Of a stretch of DNA of 64,000 bases, positions 9,514-19,922 are shown piece after piece. This DNA is from Tritrichomonas foetus (Eukaryota; Parabasalia; Tritrichomonadida; Tritrichomonadidae), in assembly GCA_001839685.1 (NCBI GenBank), contig MLAK01001226.1, forward strand, positions 46,083-110,082, written 5' to 3'. Every line of letters starts with the position of its first letter. The stretch's first letter is position 1. Both the position numbers and the translations under genes were made by a program. Below the pieces are notes generated by a model. That model worked only from the letters and a program-made list of their open reading frames with translations. It made no database searches and was not told the DNA's origin.

Positions 9514-10264
9514 TCTAATGAAAGACAACCATTGAAAAAGTTTAAGTAGTGTCTCTTATTTAATATAAGATAATATAATTTTGAGAAAATTATTCTAATA
9601 GCTCTCAGAAAAATCCAATTTTTATCTCAAAATTAAAAAATTGCTTTACAACCAAAGAAATAAAAAACCTTTATTTCCAACAATTAAATTCAATAAATCG
9701 ATTTATTCTAGATTCTAACCATTTCAAACAGAGGATATTATTTCGTCATTGATTCAAATTATTATGCACCTCAATTTCACACAACAATAATTGTGACAAT
9801 ATGATTTTCGTTTGGTGAAATACAGTATTGTTTGTTTTTAATATAATATATGTTAGATCGGAAATCATATTCTTCACTAGAGGATCAATATTTAGATTTA
9901 GATTCCTCATGAATTGCAAACTGTTGTGAAAAATCTCTTTTTCCCTAATTCACTTCTTAAAAATATATGCTACTCTTTTTCAACATGAGTGGAGAGGAAA
10001 TAAAATAAATATGTACATCTTTCATATATAAGATATCTAATGGCCGAGTATTTTATTATAATAATAATTCTAATTTTGTATTAAAACTGATGAAATTATT
10101 CTTGTATATGATACATTTCATGAAGAATGTTTCAACTACTTTTTGATTTATAATATAAACAATTCAATATCAATTATTTATTATTACAATGATATCTAAC
10201 AAACATAGTTTCAGGAAACAATAATAACATATAATATGTGTTCACGAATGATTAGTAAACAAGA
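9514..10264. other. Intergenic, no gene beyond the initiator
   Basis: 751 bp of AT-rich spacer between two minus-strand genes. Apart from the initiator next to 9513 I see only A/T runs and no structured or coding element. Confidence 0.45.
9516..9521 (-). promoter_or_regulatory. Initiator (TCATTA) of the coiled-coil gene
   Basis: TCATTA on the minus strand, with the presumed +1 A at 9519, giving a 6-nt leader before ATG 9513. It matches the trichomonad TCA-Y-W initiator in sequence and spacing. Confidence 0.6.
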
Positions 10265-11629
10265 CTATTTTACGGCACTCGCCACTGCAATAGCGAGACC
10301 AAATGCCATAAACTGCGTCAAAGGGGGCGCAAATTGAACTTTGTATGAACTTTCAGCCATTTTGAAGAACATGAATAGAAGTCCACCTTCTTTGTTGTTG
10401 ATTCGGAAATTCTTTGCGCTCTGCATTACAAAAAAGTTTCCAAAATCAGGAGTTCCTTCAGAGTCGTAAAAATCAAATTTCCTTAAAAATGTATCGTTCA
10501 ATCTAAGTGATTTACCACTGTTACTGTTACTGTTTGCATTGTTGTTGTAATTAGCGATTGATAAAAGTGATCGTCGTTTAGAAATTGGATAGTGCGGCTT
10601 TCCATTTGAAGGACAAATCATTCGGAAAATCTTGTTTTTGGAATTTGCTGTTGATGAAATAACACCTAATGCACAAAGCTCTCCTTCTCGATCGTCGTTG
10701 AATTTCTGGTCTTTTGTAACAACTGCGAAAGAAATGCCAGCAGATGAAGATGATGACTTTTTGGATGATTTGATGCGAACGAACCCAACAAAATCTGAAT
10801 TAGTCAAGGTTGCCGGTTGACTGGTTGTAATGGCAAAAATTTGGCCTTTGAAATCTTTTGATGGAGAGGCGAAATATTTAATTTGACCATTTTCTGAAAG
10901 GCGAAATTCACCAACTTTTCGAGAAAATGATTTCTTTTCTTTATAAACATCAAAAGTTTGGATTTGACCTTGGTTTTGACTATGTTGCACATCATTTTGG
11001 TTATTTTGAGTTTGTGATTGTTCGTTGGCTGCATTTTCGTCATTCGCAAAAGGAACAGAAATTCTCGATTTTGGACTAAGTGGAACACCATTCAAAATAT
11101 GTTCAGAAACTTCTTCTTCTTCGTTTGAAGATATTTCAAAATCGTCAATCTGAATTCGAGGAGATTTTTGGTTGTTTGATGATTTTACAGGATTTGGTAC
11201 TTCAATTTGCAGGTTCTGTGGTTTATTTGGGCCTGTAAAAGTATGGTTTGCGGTAAACATTGGACGAATTTCAGTTTTTTGAGGTTTTCTTCTTGTTGGT
11301 GGGCTTTTGAGTTGCTTTTTGATTGGATCGTCATTTTTTGGTGCTGATTTCCAGTCTGCTTCGCTTGTTTGAATCGGAATTAGTTCATTTTCGTATTCGT
11401 ATTCGTCGCTGAGAGATTCAGACGAAAGAAGAATCGGTTTGCTGCTTCCCTTGGCTACTGTCGTGATGGTCGGAATGTCGTCGCTGTAGTAATCAGAGGA
11501 GGAAGAAGAAAATTCGAGATTGACAACTGGCTTTGGTTGGATATTTCGGTTGCGTTGAATACCTGGAGATACTGGACCTCTTCGGACAGGACCAGGTGAG
11601 CGTCGAAAGTTCACACTTGGGATACTCAT
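10265..11629 (-). CDS. Tubby-like protein
   Basis: 454 residues from ATG 11629 (MSIPSVNFRRSPGPVRRGP). A GTG 36 nt upstream is less likely because a TCATT initiator lies between the two. Residues 1-230 are disordered, basic at the start, and Ser/Asp-rich. The C-terminal half reads as a Tubby beta-barrel: repeated strands around IKYFASPSKDFKGQIFAI and GFVRIKSSKK. The ending FAPPLTQFMAFGLAIAVAS lines up with the family's YPLSxxQAFAIxLSSFD hydrophobic central helix. A Ser/Asn insert sits near residue 365. Tubby domains bind PI(4,5)P2 and the family sorts membrane proteins or acts in transcription; the role here is inferred. The barrel is divergent and lacks the usual terminal Cys-Glu. Confidence 0.6.
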   Translation of the reverse strand: MSIPSVNFRRSPGPVRRGPVSPGIQRNRNIQPKPVVNLEFSSSSSDYYSDDIPTITTVAKGSSKPILLSSESLSDEYEYENELIPIQTSEADWKSAPKNDDPIKKQLKSPPTRRKPQKTEIRPMFTANHTFTGPNKPQNLQIEVPNPVKSSNNQKSPRIQIDDFEISSNEEEEVSEHILNGVPLSPKSRISVPFANDENAANEQSQTQNNQNDVQHSQNQGQIQTFDVYKEKKSFSRKVGEFRLSENGQIKYFASPSKDFKGQIFAITTSQPATLTNSDFVGFVRIKSSKKSSSSSAGISFAVVTKDQKFNDDREGELCALGVISSTANSKNKIFRMICPSNGKPHYPISKRRSLLSIANYNNNANSNSNSGKSLRLNDTFLRKFDFYDSEGTPDFGNFFVMQSAKNFRINNKEGGLLFMFFKMAESSYKVQFAPPLTQFMAFGLAIAVASAVK

Positions 11630-11644
11630 CGGGAAATTATCACA

Positions 11645-11649
11645 AATGA
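11645..11649 (-). promoter_or_regulatory. Initiator (TCATT) of the Tubby-like gene
   Basis: TCATT on the minus strand with +1 A at 11647, 18 nt upstream of ATG 11629. It decides between the ATG start and the upstream GTG. Confidence 0.5.
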
Positions 11650-11890
11650 ATAAGTACCATTTCACACCTTTACGTTTAAAATAACAAATCCTTAGAACTT
11701 TTTGACAAATAACGTTTCAAGAAAATGTTGTTCAATTATCTCTCTAATATTTAAGTTTCATGAATATTAAATCAGTTAAACACATTATAATACTATTTCT
11801 AAATAATAAATTATATAATTTTATATCAACACCTAAATATATATCAATATAAAACAATAATTAATATGAAGGACGATATCGGATAAATTT

Positions 11891-12937
11891 ATGTGGGATG
11901 TCGATTTCGATATGATCAAAAAAGTGGTTATATTTTTGCAAAATTTGATGCCTCCTCTCATTTTGAACGGCGTTTCAGACTCATGGACAGATTGTTGCCT
12001 TTATGTTGACAATAAAGTTATCTATGCCATTGCCACTACCTTTGATCGCCTGTTTCATTATGATTGTTTCATCACTGTTGGGTTTCTCATTCTTATTATT
12101 TTTCCGATTCTATTCAAACTTTACGAATTTGGTCTTCAGCAACGATTAAGAATGTTTTACGATCATTCTCGAGTTATTTTCATCAATTTTATTTTTCTTT
12201 GCTCGTTTTCGCTTGCTATATCGACGATAATGCATTTATCGGTTCAACAGCCAATGCCGTGCATCACCTGGGATGGTGATAATATTGTACCCTTCCGGAC
12301 TAGCTCTCGCACGCCAAACGAAGGAATCATTCTATTGATGATTTTATGTCATGCAATTTGGATTGTCGACATCGAACTTAAAATAATTCGACGTATCGCT
12401 TCAATTTTAGTGTTCAATCTTTACGTAACATTTGTTGTACTTAATGGGGAATCATCAATCTCTCAAATATTGGTTAGCTTTTTTGTCGGAATTTGGATTA
12501 TTTCTGTTCATCATTTTGTTCCACCAATTGGCACAATTATTCTCTCTGTTGGTTCTTCCATTTTCGTTTTTGCTCTATTTGGTGTTGTCTATCCAACTGT
12601 CGGCTGGTCAACTCACCTCATTAGAGAGTCACTTCACCTTGTCTTCAGAAGTGGTATTGTCTTATTAGTAACTGTTTACCAGTTAGCACGTTTTGGATAT
12701 CTTCGCCGCCACTTTGATTGGTTCAAAACGAACTGGGAACTAAACAGGCATGTCTGGATGGAAAGCACCGCTGTGGACGCTGTCATACCGAGTACTGCAC
12801 GCGACTCAACCAAGGATAACTTTGGAAATCTTCTTAGTAATGACTTGATAGATGGTGCCGTGGGATTCATTGTATACTTGTTGGGGAATTTTCTGCTGTT
12901 GAGGCTTGACCAGCACTTCGACTTCATGTTTGAATAA
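11891..12937 (+). CDS. Polytopic membrane protein, possibly degenerate PAP2-like
   Basis: 348 residues from ATG 11891. About eight hydrophobic segments cover most of the protein (for example VGFLILIIFPILFKLYEF, IILSVGSSIFVFALFGVV). The spacing of TPNEG (about residue 141) and NGESSISQILVSFFVG (about residue 185) recalls motifs C2 (PSGH) and C3 (SRxxxxxHxxxD, then G) of membrane PAP2 phosphatases. Glucose-6-phosphatase and dolichyl-diphosphatase are examples. The catalytic histidines appear replaced, so if the relationship holds it is probably not an active phosphatase. The similarity is weak and another polytopic family is possible. The gene stands just before a tandem-repeat block and assembly gap. 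Confidence 0.6.
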   Translation: MWDVDFDMIKKVVIFLQNLMPPLILNGVSDSWTDCCLYVDNKVIYAIATTFDRLFHYDCFITVGFLILIIFPILFKLYEFGLQQRLRMFYDHSRVIFINFIFLCSFSLAISTIMHLSVQQPMPCITWDGDNIVPFRTSSRTPNEGIILLMILCHAIWIVDIELKIIRRIASILVFNLYVTFVVLNGESSISQILVSFFVGIWIISVHHFVPPIGTIILSVGSSIFVFALFGVVYPTVGWSTHLIRESLHLVFRSGIVLLVTVYQLARFGYLRRHFDWFKTNWELNRHVWMESTAVDAVIPSTARDSTKDNFGNLLSNDLIDGAVGFIVYLLGNFLLLRLDQHFDFMFE

Positions 12938-12961
12938 ACCATGTTTGATTTGTGCAATATT

Positions 12962-13396
12962 TATGATTTTATTTTATCTTTTTCATTCTATCTTTTTCTT
13001 TCTATCTTTTCCATTCTATCTTTTCCATTCTATCTTTTNNNNNNNNNNNNNNNNNNNNNNNNNNNNNNNNNNNNNNNNNNNNNNNNNNNNNNNNNNNNNN
13101 NNNNNNNNNNNNNNNNNNNNNNNNNNNNNNNNNNNNNNNNNNNNNNNNNNNNNNNNNNNNNNNNNNNNNNNNNNNNNNNNNNNNNNNNNNNNNNNNNNNN
13201 NNNNNNNNNNNNNNNNNNNNNNNNNNNNNNNNNNNNNNNNNNNNNNNNNNNNNNNNNNNNNNNNNNNNNNNNNNNNNNNNNNNNNNNNNNNNNNNNNNNN
13301 NNNNNNNNNNNNNNNNNNNNNNNTTTTCTTTCTATCTTTTCCATTCTATCTTTTCCAATCTATCTTTTTAATTCTATCTTTTTCTTTCTATCTTTG
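12962..13396. repeat. 14-bp tandem repeat interrupted by assembly gap
   Basis: Copies of a 14-bp unit (CATTCTATCTTTTC and close variants such as TTTCTATC...) run on both sides of a 285-base stretch of N (13039-13323). The array resumes in the same register type after the gap. The repeats are pyrimidine-rich on the plus strand. The array sits 25 bp after the stop of the polytopic membrane protein and 140 bp before the AIR9-like gene. The true array length is unknown. Confidence 0.85.
13039..13323. other. Assembly gap (285 N)
   Basis: A run of N inside the tandem repeat. Open frames that cross it are artefacts. Confidence 0.99.
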
Positions 13397-13535
13397 ATTA
13401 TAACATCGATATTCCGTGTTATCGTAAGGTGAAATTATTTAACTCAAATTGATATTATTGAAATACGTTTATCAATAAAAATTCTAAACGTAAGCCAAAA
13501 TTCAAAACAACCGCTCGATTTAGAAAATACTCAAC

Positions 13536-16500
13536 ATGCACAAGACTCCAACACGAATTCCGCAACCTGGAGCCAGCAAAACTCCAAAGAAGAGCTCTCA
13601 AATCACATCAGATTTGAATTCAACGGCCAAAGTTGAAGGAAAAATTTCATTTTTCTCAGAACTCGCATCACAAAGACATGCTCGTATTTTACGCCTTTCT
13701 GGAAGCAACATTAATTCCTTCCAAGGATTGAAAAACTTTCCTAATGTTAGGATTATCAATCTACAAAATAATCCAGTAGATTTTACATTGATGTCTGTTC
13801 TTGTTGCCTTTCGATCGCTTAGTATCCAAACAGTCAGTGGTGTTCCAGTCGAGCATGATGACCATGTCAATTCATTCAATTATTCCGGACTTGTCACGCA
13901 CGCCCTCAGACAGGGCATGGACCCAAGTTTAGTTGACGAGGATCCTTCTCTCGCCTTCACAAACGCTCTCGACTTTTTGCATCAATATCCAGACCTTTAC
14001 ATCATCAATGACCAGAAAATTACGGTTAAAGTTAAGGGCGACCTGTACACATGGTATATTCTTGATGAAGAATTCCAATGGCGTCCAATCGAAGGCGAAT
14101 TAAACACAATCGTAAATCCAATGAATTTTCCACTTCGCTGCGAAATCAAGAATGCCTCCTTTGGAAAAGGCGAATCCCAACAAGTTTTGAAATCCATGTC
14201 AGTTTTGATTCCAGAGCACGACAAATGCTATCATATGTTTTGCGAGCTTTCTGGTAATGCAGCAGAAGGTGACATCATTAGTGTTAAAGCACCACTTTCG
14301 TCAACTATCGAGTGGAAGCATCTCGAAGATGATTCGCTCATTCGAAGTGGCACCTTGGTATTGCCACTCACGCCTGATGATGTTGGCCACAATATTGTAT
14401 GTGAAGTGACTCCTGGACCGGAGCTTCCATCTACACGCTTAATTTCAAGTGAAGTCAAACCGGGTGAATTCCGCTTCAAATCATTAAGACTTCAAGGCCA
14501 GCTTGTTGAAAATGATGAAATAGAATTTGATATTTCAACAAAAGGAACAAGGGCTACATTCAAAGGAATTAGAATATTAAGATCAGCCAGACACGGTGAT
14601 TGGGAAAACATTGCTTTCATCCAACGTGCTGAAGATGGAGCACTGAAGTATAAACTTACTGTGCAAGATATTGGATGCGTGATTAGAGCTGTTTGCATAA
14701 CAGAAGGAGGTGGTCCACCACTCATGCTTACAAGTAGCGAAAGAGTTCAACCATCAGCACCAAGATTTACAAGTGGTAACATCTTCGGATCAATGCTTGT
14801 CGGAATGCCAATATTCGCTATTGCCAATTATGAAGGTGGTGTTCAAGGAAATTGCAGATATGAATGGTCAATTGGCGGTTCGAAGTCACGTCCAGTTATT
14901 GTGCCATCTGATGCTGATACAGGAAAGAAGATTTCATGTATTATGACACCAATTAGAAGTGATGGTTCAATTGGTCAACCAATTGAAGTTACAAATAATA
15001 AACCAATCACAAATAATGCAAAGCCAATGGTCGAAAGATTCCTTGCTTTCCACAAGAGAACAAGAACAGGTAAATTACAAATGTCATTTGTTGAAAAGCG
15101 TCCTTCAGAACAATTATTTGTTATTCATGAAAAAGAAACAATCATCGTTTCTACAGCTTGTGATTGGGCAGTTGTTGATTCCAAAGGAATTCATACAATT
15201 GGACAATCTAAAGTCTTTACAGCTGAAACAGAATACATTAAAGGTATTGTTGTGTTGTTCACAGATACATTCTTTGCAATTGCTGGTGTTATTGAAGCAG
15301 CTACGCCTACTGCTAATGATGTTTCAATTGTGTGTGACAAAGCCAGTGCATTCCTTTCAGCCAGTTACTTGTACTCTGGAGGAATTGAAGGAAGATCTAT
15401 CATCCAATGGAATAGAAATGAAGGTCGTGGTGAAGTTGTTGCTGCATTTGGTAAGTCATTCCACATTGGTCTTGTTGATCGAGGTTGTACTTTCCGCGCA
15501 ATTGTTACACCAGTTTCTTTGGATGGAAAGCGTGGTGTCCCAACTCCATCCGAGCCATTCTTAATTGATGATTCATGCATCACAACTGATGAGAAACCAG
15601 TATTGACAATTCTTCCACCAGATGTTGTATTATATGATACAGAAATCAATGTTGTCTTCCAAGAAGATCCAATGCCAGATCCAGAACATATTGCTTATGC
15701 TGTAACATCATTACCGCTTACAAATAGACATAAGGTTATCTGGCAGATTAACAACAGAACTGTTAAAGAAGGGAACTCATTCACGCCATCAGTTAATGAT
15801 ATTGGAAAAGTTATTAAAATTTGTGTAATTGATCGTATCAGAAAAGAAACTATTTCATCTGTTGATCTTCCACCAGTAGATTCAGAAGATCCATCTGTTG
15901 AAAACGTAAGATTAACAATCGAGAAAGTTCAAAATGACGAAAAGAAATGGGTCAACAGAGTTACTGTATTTGCTGATTTCCATGGAGGAATTGAAGGAAA
16001 ATCAATTATTATTTGGAAAGGTATCAAACCAGGTGAAACAGAAGAAACAGAATGTGCAAGAAATAACAGAAAGTGGATCGAGATTAATGAAACATGGGAT
16101 AACGCAAAGATCGGAGTTGAATATATCCCAATGAATACAACATCAGATAATCCAGGACATTCAGTACGTTCCGAATTTTACACAGTTCCACCACTGAATA
16201 CCAAACCACCAAAGGAAGTTGGAATCAAGAGTCACAGAATTGTTCCAAACAAAGAATATACACAATTGACATGTGAAGTCGAAACAATTGGAAAATGTTC
16301 TGTTCTTTATGACTGGGGTTATATCTTTGAAAATGAACGTCAATATACTGATGAAACAACAAAAGTTCACAAGATTGTACAAGATGATTTCGAATTCCCA
16401 CTGTTTTGTGGACTTAGAGTACTTGATGATAAGAATCGTCCTATCGCTGAAGAATTTTGTGACTTGTTAGATACAGCTTCCCCGTTATTTGATCCTAAAG

Positions 16501-17171
16501 TTTTCAAAGCTACTATTATGCCAGCAGAAAAACCAACAGATGTCAAACAAGACAAAAATCAAGAGAAAGAACTATTATTTACACATGGACAAGAATTAAA
16601 GGTTGTTTTGAACGATTATCAAGGACCACCAATTACATCTAAGTCTGTTCGTTGGGAAAGAAAATTTGGAGATTCATGGAAAAAGATCATCGAATCCGAA
16701 ACATATACCACAACAATGAACGATTTCAATTGTGATATTCGTGCAGTTATTAATATTGTTGTTAAGCATAGAGTCCTCGATAAACCACGCTCTTGCGAAT
16801 ATACAACACCAGAAGTTCGTGTTAGTGGAAAGAATAAGATTATTAGAAGAATGGCTAAAGCATTAAAGAGGACAAAGAGAGCAGTGTTTGAAGCAAGAAT
16901 GCCACTCGGTGAGAAAGTTACAATATTATTTGAAAATGGAAACTTGATTTTGAAGAATGGAGCTAATATTTTACTTAGATCACCATTCCCAACAGTTGCA
17001 CTGGAAATTTATGACAGTCAGCCGAGCACGCTTGCTCTTAGAGCACGTCATGGTTATAATACAGAGCTCACATTTAGCGAAAAGAAGATGAGTGGAGGTA
17101 CCAAGTTTTCCGCGGCACAAACAAGAGAATTGTTCTACCGCGCATTAAATCGTTTCCAGAAAGGAAGGTAA
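13536..17171 (+). CDS. AIR9-like protein: LRR plus tandem Ig-like A9 repeats
   Basis: 1211 residues from ATG 13536. The N-terminus is short, basic and Ser/Pro-rich (KTPTRIPQPGASKTPKK), of the type that binds microtubules. Leucine-rich repeats follow at about residues 49-105 (ARILRLSGSNINSFQGLKNF). Then comes a long chain of beta-sandwich repeats, about residues 225-1085. They carry the A9 signature GGxxG followed by a W: YEGGVQGNCRYEW, SGGIEGRSIIQW, FHGGIEGKSIIIW. Many units also have a DxG...I...V/C P ending. The last 110 residues (KRTKRAVFEARMPLGEKV onward) form a separate conserved C-terminal domain. Plant AIR9 decorates cortical microtubules and marks the division site, and relatives are known in trichomonads and kinetoplastids. 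A microtubule-associated role is inferred. Codon use is ordinary for the window. Confidence 0.88.
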   Translation: MHKTPTRIPQPGASKTPKKSSQITSDLNSTAKVEGKISFFSELASQRHARILRLSGSNINSFQGLKNFPNVRIINLQNNPVDFTLMSVLVAFRSLSIQTVSGVPVEHDDHVNSFNYSGLVTHALRQGMDPSLVDEDPSLAFTNALDFLHQYPDLYIINDQKITVKVKGDLYTWYILDEEFQWRPIEGELNTIVNPMNFPLRCEIKNASFGKGESQQVLKSMSVLIPEHDKCYHMFCELSGNAAEGDIISVKAPLSSTIEWKHLEDDSLIRSGTLVLPLTPDDVGHNIVCEVTPGPELPSTRLISSEVKPGEFRFKSLRLQGQLVENDEIEFDISTKGTRATFKGIRILRSARHGDWENIAFIQRAEDGALKYKLTVQDIGCVIRAVCITEGGGPPLMLTSSERVQPSAPRFTSGNIFGSMLVGMPIFAIANYEGGVQGNCRYEWSIGGSKSRPVIVPSDADTGKKISCIMTPIRSDGSIGQPIEVTNNKPITNNAKPMVERFLAFHKRTRTGKLQMSFVEKRPSEQLFVIHEKETIIVSTACDWAVVDSKGIHTIGQSKVFTAETEYIKGIVVLFTDTFFAIAGVIEAATPTANDVSIVCDKASAFLSASYLYSGGIEGRSIIQWNRNEGRGEVVAAFGKSFHIGLVDRGCTFRAIVTPVSLDGKRGVPTPSEPFLIDDSCITTDEKPVLTILPPDVVLYDTEINVVFQEDPMPDPEHIAYAVTSLPLTNRHKVIWQINNRTVKEGNSFTPSVNDIGKVIKICVIDRIRKETISSVDLPPVDSEDPSVENVRLTIEKVQNDEKKWVNRVTVFADFHGGIEGKSIIIWKGIKPGETEETECARNNRKWIEINETWDNAKIGVEYIPMNTTSDNPGHSVRSEFYTVPPLNTKPPKEVGIKSHRIVPNKEYTQLTCEVETIGKCSVLYDWGYIFENERQYTDETTKVHKIVQDDFEFPLFCGLRVLDDKNRPIAEEFCDLLDTASPLFDPKVFKATIMPAEKPTDVKQDKNQEKELLFTHGQELKVVLNDYQGPPITSKSVRWERKFGDSWKKIIESETYTTTMNDFNCDIRAVINIVVKHRVLDKPRSCEYTTPEVRVSGKNKIIRRMAKALKRTKRAVFEARMPLGEKVTILFENGNLILKNGANILLRSPFPTVALEIYDSQPSTLALRARHGYNTELTFSEKKMSGGTKFSAAQTRELFYRALNRFQKGR

Positions 17172-17433
17172 TTTGATTTATTTTATTTTAAGATTAAAAG
17201 CACCATATAAAAAATGTATCTAAATTTTCTTTTTCATACAAAATCAAGGTCAGAGTTATATTTTATTTTAGAATATTTTACTGTAGAGTATTTTTCTTTA
17301 TATACAGTACGTATTTATTTTAGTTTATTTGGGTATATATTGTTTCAATAAGAGTCACACCTGAAGTTCAGAAAAGAAAAAAAGAAAGAAAGAAATATCA
17401 ATTATATTTTAATTGATGATTTAGCAACTAATT

Positions 17434-19563
17434 TCACACTTTCTTGGCTAAAATAAGATTATTATTATTATAATTACTTCTTTTTTCAATTTTAATTGTA
17501 GGTTTATTTGGAAGATTCAGAGAAATTGTTGGATTAGAATTAGGCTTTGAATTAATATTAATTTGACATTTTTCTGTATTATCGGGTGAAATAAATACCA
17601 CTTTTTCTAAATTTTTATTCCCATTTGATCTAAATTTAATATTTATATTTTGCAACTCTGATTTGGGGTTTTCACTAGAAGGTTTCTGTAACGGGTTTGT
17701 TGGCATATGATTCATATTTGAATTCGGATTGATATTCAATGTATCGATATTTCTGTTTGTTGAATTTTTCTCTATTTTAATTTGACTTGTATTATATTGC
17801 GCATTCTTGATATTTGGTTTAATATTTTTCGCTGAGGCGAATTGGATATCAATAGTCGGTCTATCAATGAGATAGTTCGATGGCATTTTGAAATCATTCT
17901 TTCTGGTAATTCTTTTCAAATTTTCACTTTCGACAATTTCCCTCTGATAGCCAAACCTTTCTTTCATACAGTGCCACATGCGATACATTTCTGATTGATT
18001 TTGACCAAACAAACGATTTGTATGATAAGTTGTATTTGCTGGTTGATTAAATGAATAACTAACAGCATGAAGATCATTAGCTAGTAAAGGCGGTGCATTA
18101 AGTTTATCAAAGTAGAACTTACGATCAAACATGTAAATATCTTTCTTACATTGGATAATTTGATGTTGGTCGTCTTCTAAGCCAGAAGCAATACAAATAT
18201 TCTTTTGAATCAATGGAAGGCGCTTTCGATATATTTCATCATCATCATCATATTCACTATCATCATCGATATATGTACAATCATCTTCATTTTCACTAAA
18301 TCTGTCATCATCTATAAATCGAGACATCCAATTTCCATCATCAACGGAGTCTTGAATACTGTTTAAAAGTTTAGTCGAACAAAAAACTTGAAATGTGGAT
18401 TTTTTCTTATCATGTGTCTGTTCATTATTATCAGTCAATTCATTTATTTCTGGATTCATGTCTTTTGATACTTCGCAGAATAATTCACTTAATGATACCT
18501 GTTCTATGTTTGTTAAATCGAGAATAAAATCAAAGAAATTTGAAATATCATTAATTGAAGCACCTCTTGAATTTGAAACTCGGTTTTTAATAAGTTCTTT
18601 TAGTTGATTTTGTGGAATACCTTTCATTGTTTGGAATTCAAAAGAAAGTTTCAAAAATTGATTATGAAAGCTGGAGTTGTATGACCAAATTAGACAATCA
18701 ATTCCAAAAAGTGATATACACATTTCAATACATTTCAAATTTTGTTGAGAGAAAAATACTTCTGAGTTAATATTTAAGTCAGATAACATAGGAAACGGCA
18801 AAATATCCGGAATTATGTTTTGTTTCTTCACTATAAATGAAATAGCACTATAAGGTCCCCATTCGTTATCGTTCAACAAATAATCTAAAATGTATTTAAT
18901 TCCATAATTTAAAAAATTAGGATACTGATTATATAAATCTGTATTCAAAACTTGTATTAAGAAAAAAAATAAAGAATTTGTTAATTCAAAAAGAGGATTT
19001 TGGTTTGGTTTTCCGTTTGGCCTGACATTCAAAATAAAATATTTGAATAAATCTATGGCAGTTGTTTTTTCTTCATTATTTTTGATATTTTTATGATTAT
19101 TATTAATAACATTATTATTTTTATTGCGAATATTTTTGTTATATTGTTTAAGAAAATAACTTGTAAAATGATTAAAAATAAAATTGGTGGATACTATTTT
19201 GAACATAATCATTAAATCATTCTCGTCGTTACTTTCATGAAACCACTTTTCGAAATTCTGAAAAAGAAAATGAGATATTTCGGAATATTTATCGTGATAA
19301 TCGTCTGCATTATTTTCTAAATATTCAAGTTTGAAAAAAGGCACAGTTGAAGAGCACTTCGACCAGCTACAGGAAATCTTTTCGTCGTTCGCAAAAAAAC
19401 ACCACTCGTTGATATGTGTCGGATTAATTTGGAAATACGCAAGTTGGGGAAATTGGTGGCAAACATAAACTTTTGCGTCGGAAGAGTGGATGTGGATAGA
19501 ATCTGTTGATGGTGACTCGCTGAATTTTCGGTCGGAATAAAGAAAAGCTTGGTTGTAATCCAT
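17434..19563 (-). CDS. Asn-rich protein, function unknown
   Basis: 709 residues from ATG 19563. Not recognised. Residues 1-380 are mostly helical with aromatic residues (YFLKQYNKN, LTNSLFFFLIQVLNTDLYNQY) and one Asn/Lys-rich insert near residues 145-165. A very acidic stretch near residues 415-440 (RFSENEDDCTYIDDDSEYDD) is followed by a compact region with many aromatic residues (MYRMWHCMKERFGYQRE). The final 150 residues are Asn/Ser/Pro-rich and probably disordered. The layout (folded N-terminal half, acidic patch, disordered tail) would fit a nuclear regulator, but nothing in it identifies a family. It converges with the AIR9-like gene, with 262 bp between the stops. Confidence 0.7.
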   Translation of the reverse strand: MDYNQAFLYSDRKFSESPSTDSIHIHSSDAKVYVCHQFPQLAYFQINPTHINEWCFFANDEKISCSWSKCSSTVPFFKLEYLENNADDYHDKYSEISHFLFQNFEKWFHESNDENDLMIMFKIVSTNFIFNHFTSYFLKQYNKNIRNKNNNVINNNHKNIKNNEEKTTAIDLFKYFILNVRPNGKPNQNPLFELTNSLFFFLIQVLNTDLYNQYPNFLNYGIKYILDYLLNDNEWGPYSAISFIVKKQNIIPDILPFPMLSDLNINSEVFFSQQNLKCIEMCISLFGIDCLIWSYNSSFHNQFLKLSFEFQTMKGIPQNQLKELIKNRVSNSRGASINDISNFFDFILDLTNIEQVSLSELFCEVSKDMNPEINELTDNNEQTHDKKKSTFQVFCSTKLLNSIQDSVDDGNWMSRFIDDDRFSENEDDCTYIDDDSEYDDDDEIYRKRLPLIQKNICIASGLEDDQHQIIQCKKDIYMFDRKFYFDKLNAPPLLANDLHAVSYSFNQPANTTYHTNRLFGQNQSEMYRMWHCMKERFGYQREIVESENLKRITRKNDFKMPSNYLIDRPTIDIQFASAKNIKPNIKNAQYNTSQIKIEKNSTNRNIDTLNINPNSNMNHMPTNPLQKPSSENPKSELQNINIKFRSNGNKNLEKVVFISPDNTEKCQININSKPNSNPTISLNLPNKPTIKIEKRSNYNNNNLILAKKV

Positions 19564-19922
19564 TGATTAAAAATTTCAATTAATTTTTCTATATATTCAA
19601 AAAGTTAATGTAAAGCATTGAAATATTGGTTCATCGTAATAACCGCTGTAATGGTCAATAATTTACCTTATATGGCATACTCCAAAAATCTGATTGATTT
19701 TGCTGTCATCGAAAATTTGATATTATTTCTGCCATTATTAATTCCCCAATTATAAATACAGTTTTAACAGAAAAATTAATAAATTGACTCGATGACCAAA
19801 TCAGGACAAACTCTCGGGAAAGAGTTTGATAAAAAAAAGTAAAATGTTGAATATTTTAACATGTTTAATATGAGGAATTTAAAATATTTTCCTAAATTAA
19901 TAATTAAATAATACTATAGAGT
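19564..19922. other. Intergenic, no gene seen
   Basis: 359 bp AT-rich spacer between two minus-strand genes; no coding or structured element noticed. Confidence 0.45.

Noticed and set aside
12906..13432. Long frames across the N gap
   Set aside because: Made only of gap and tandem repeat.
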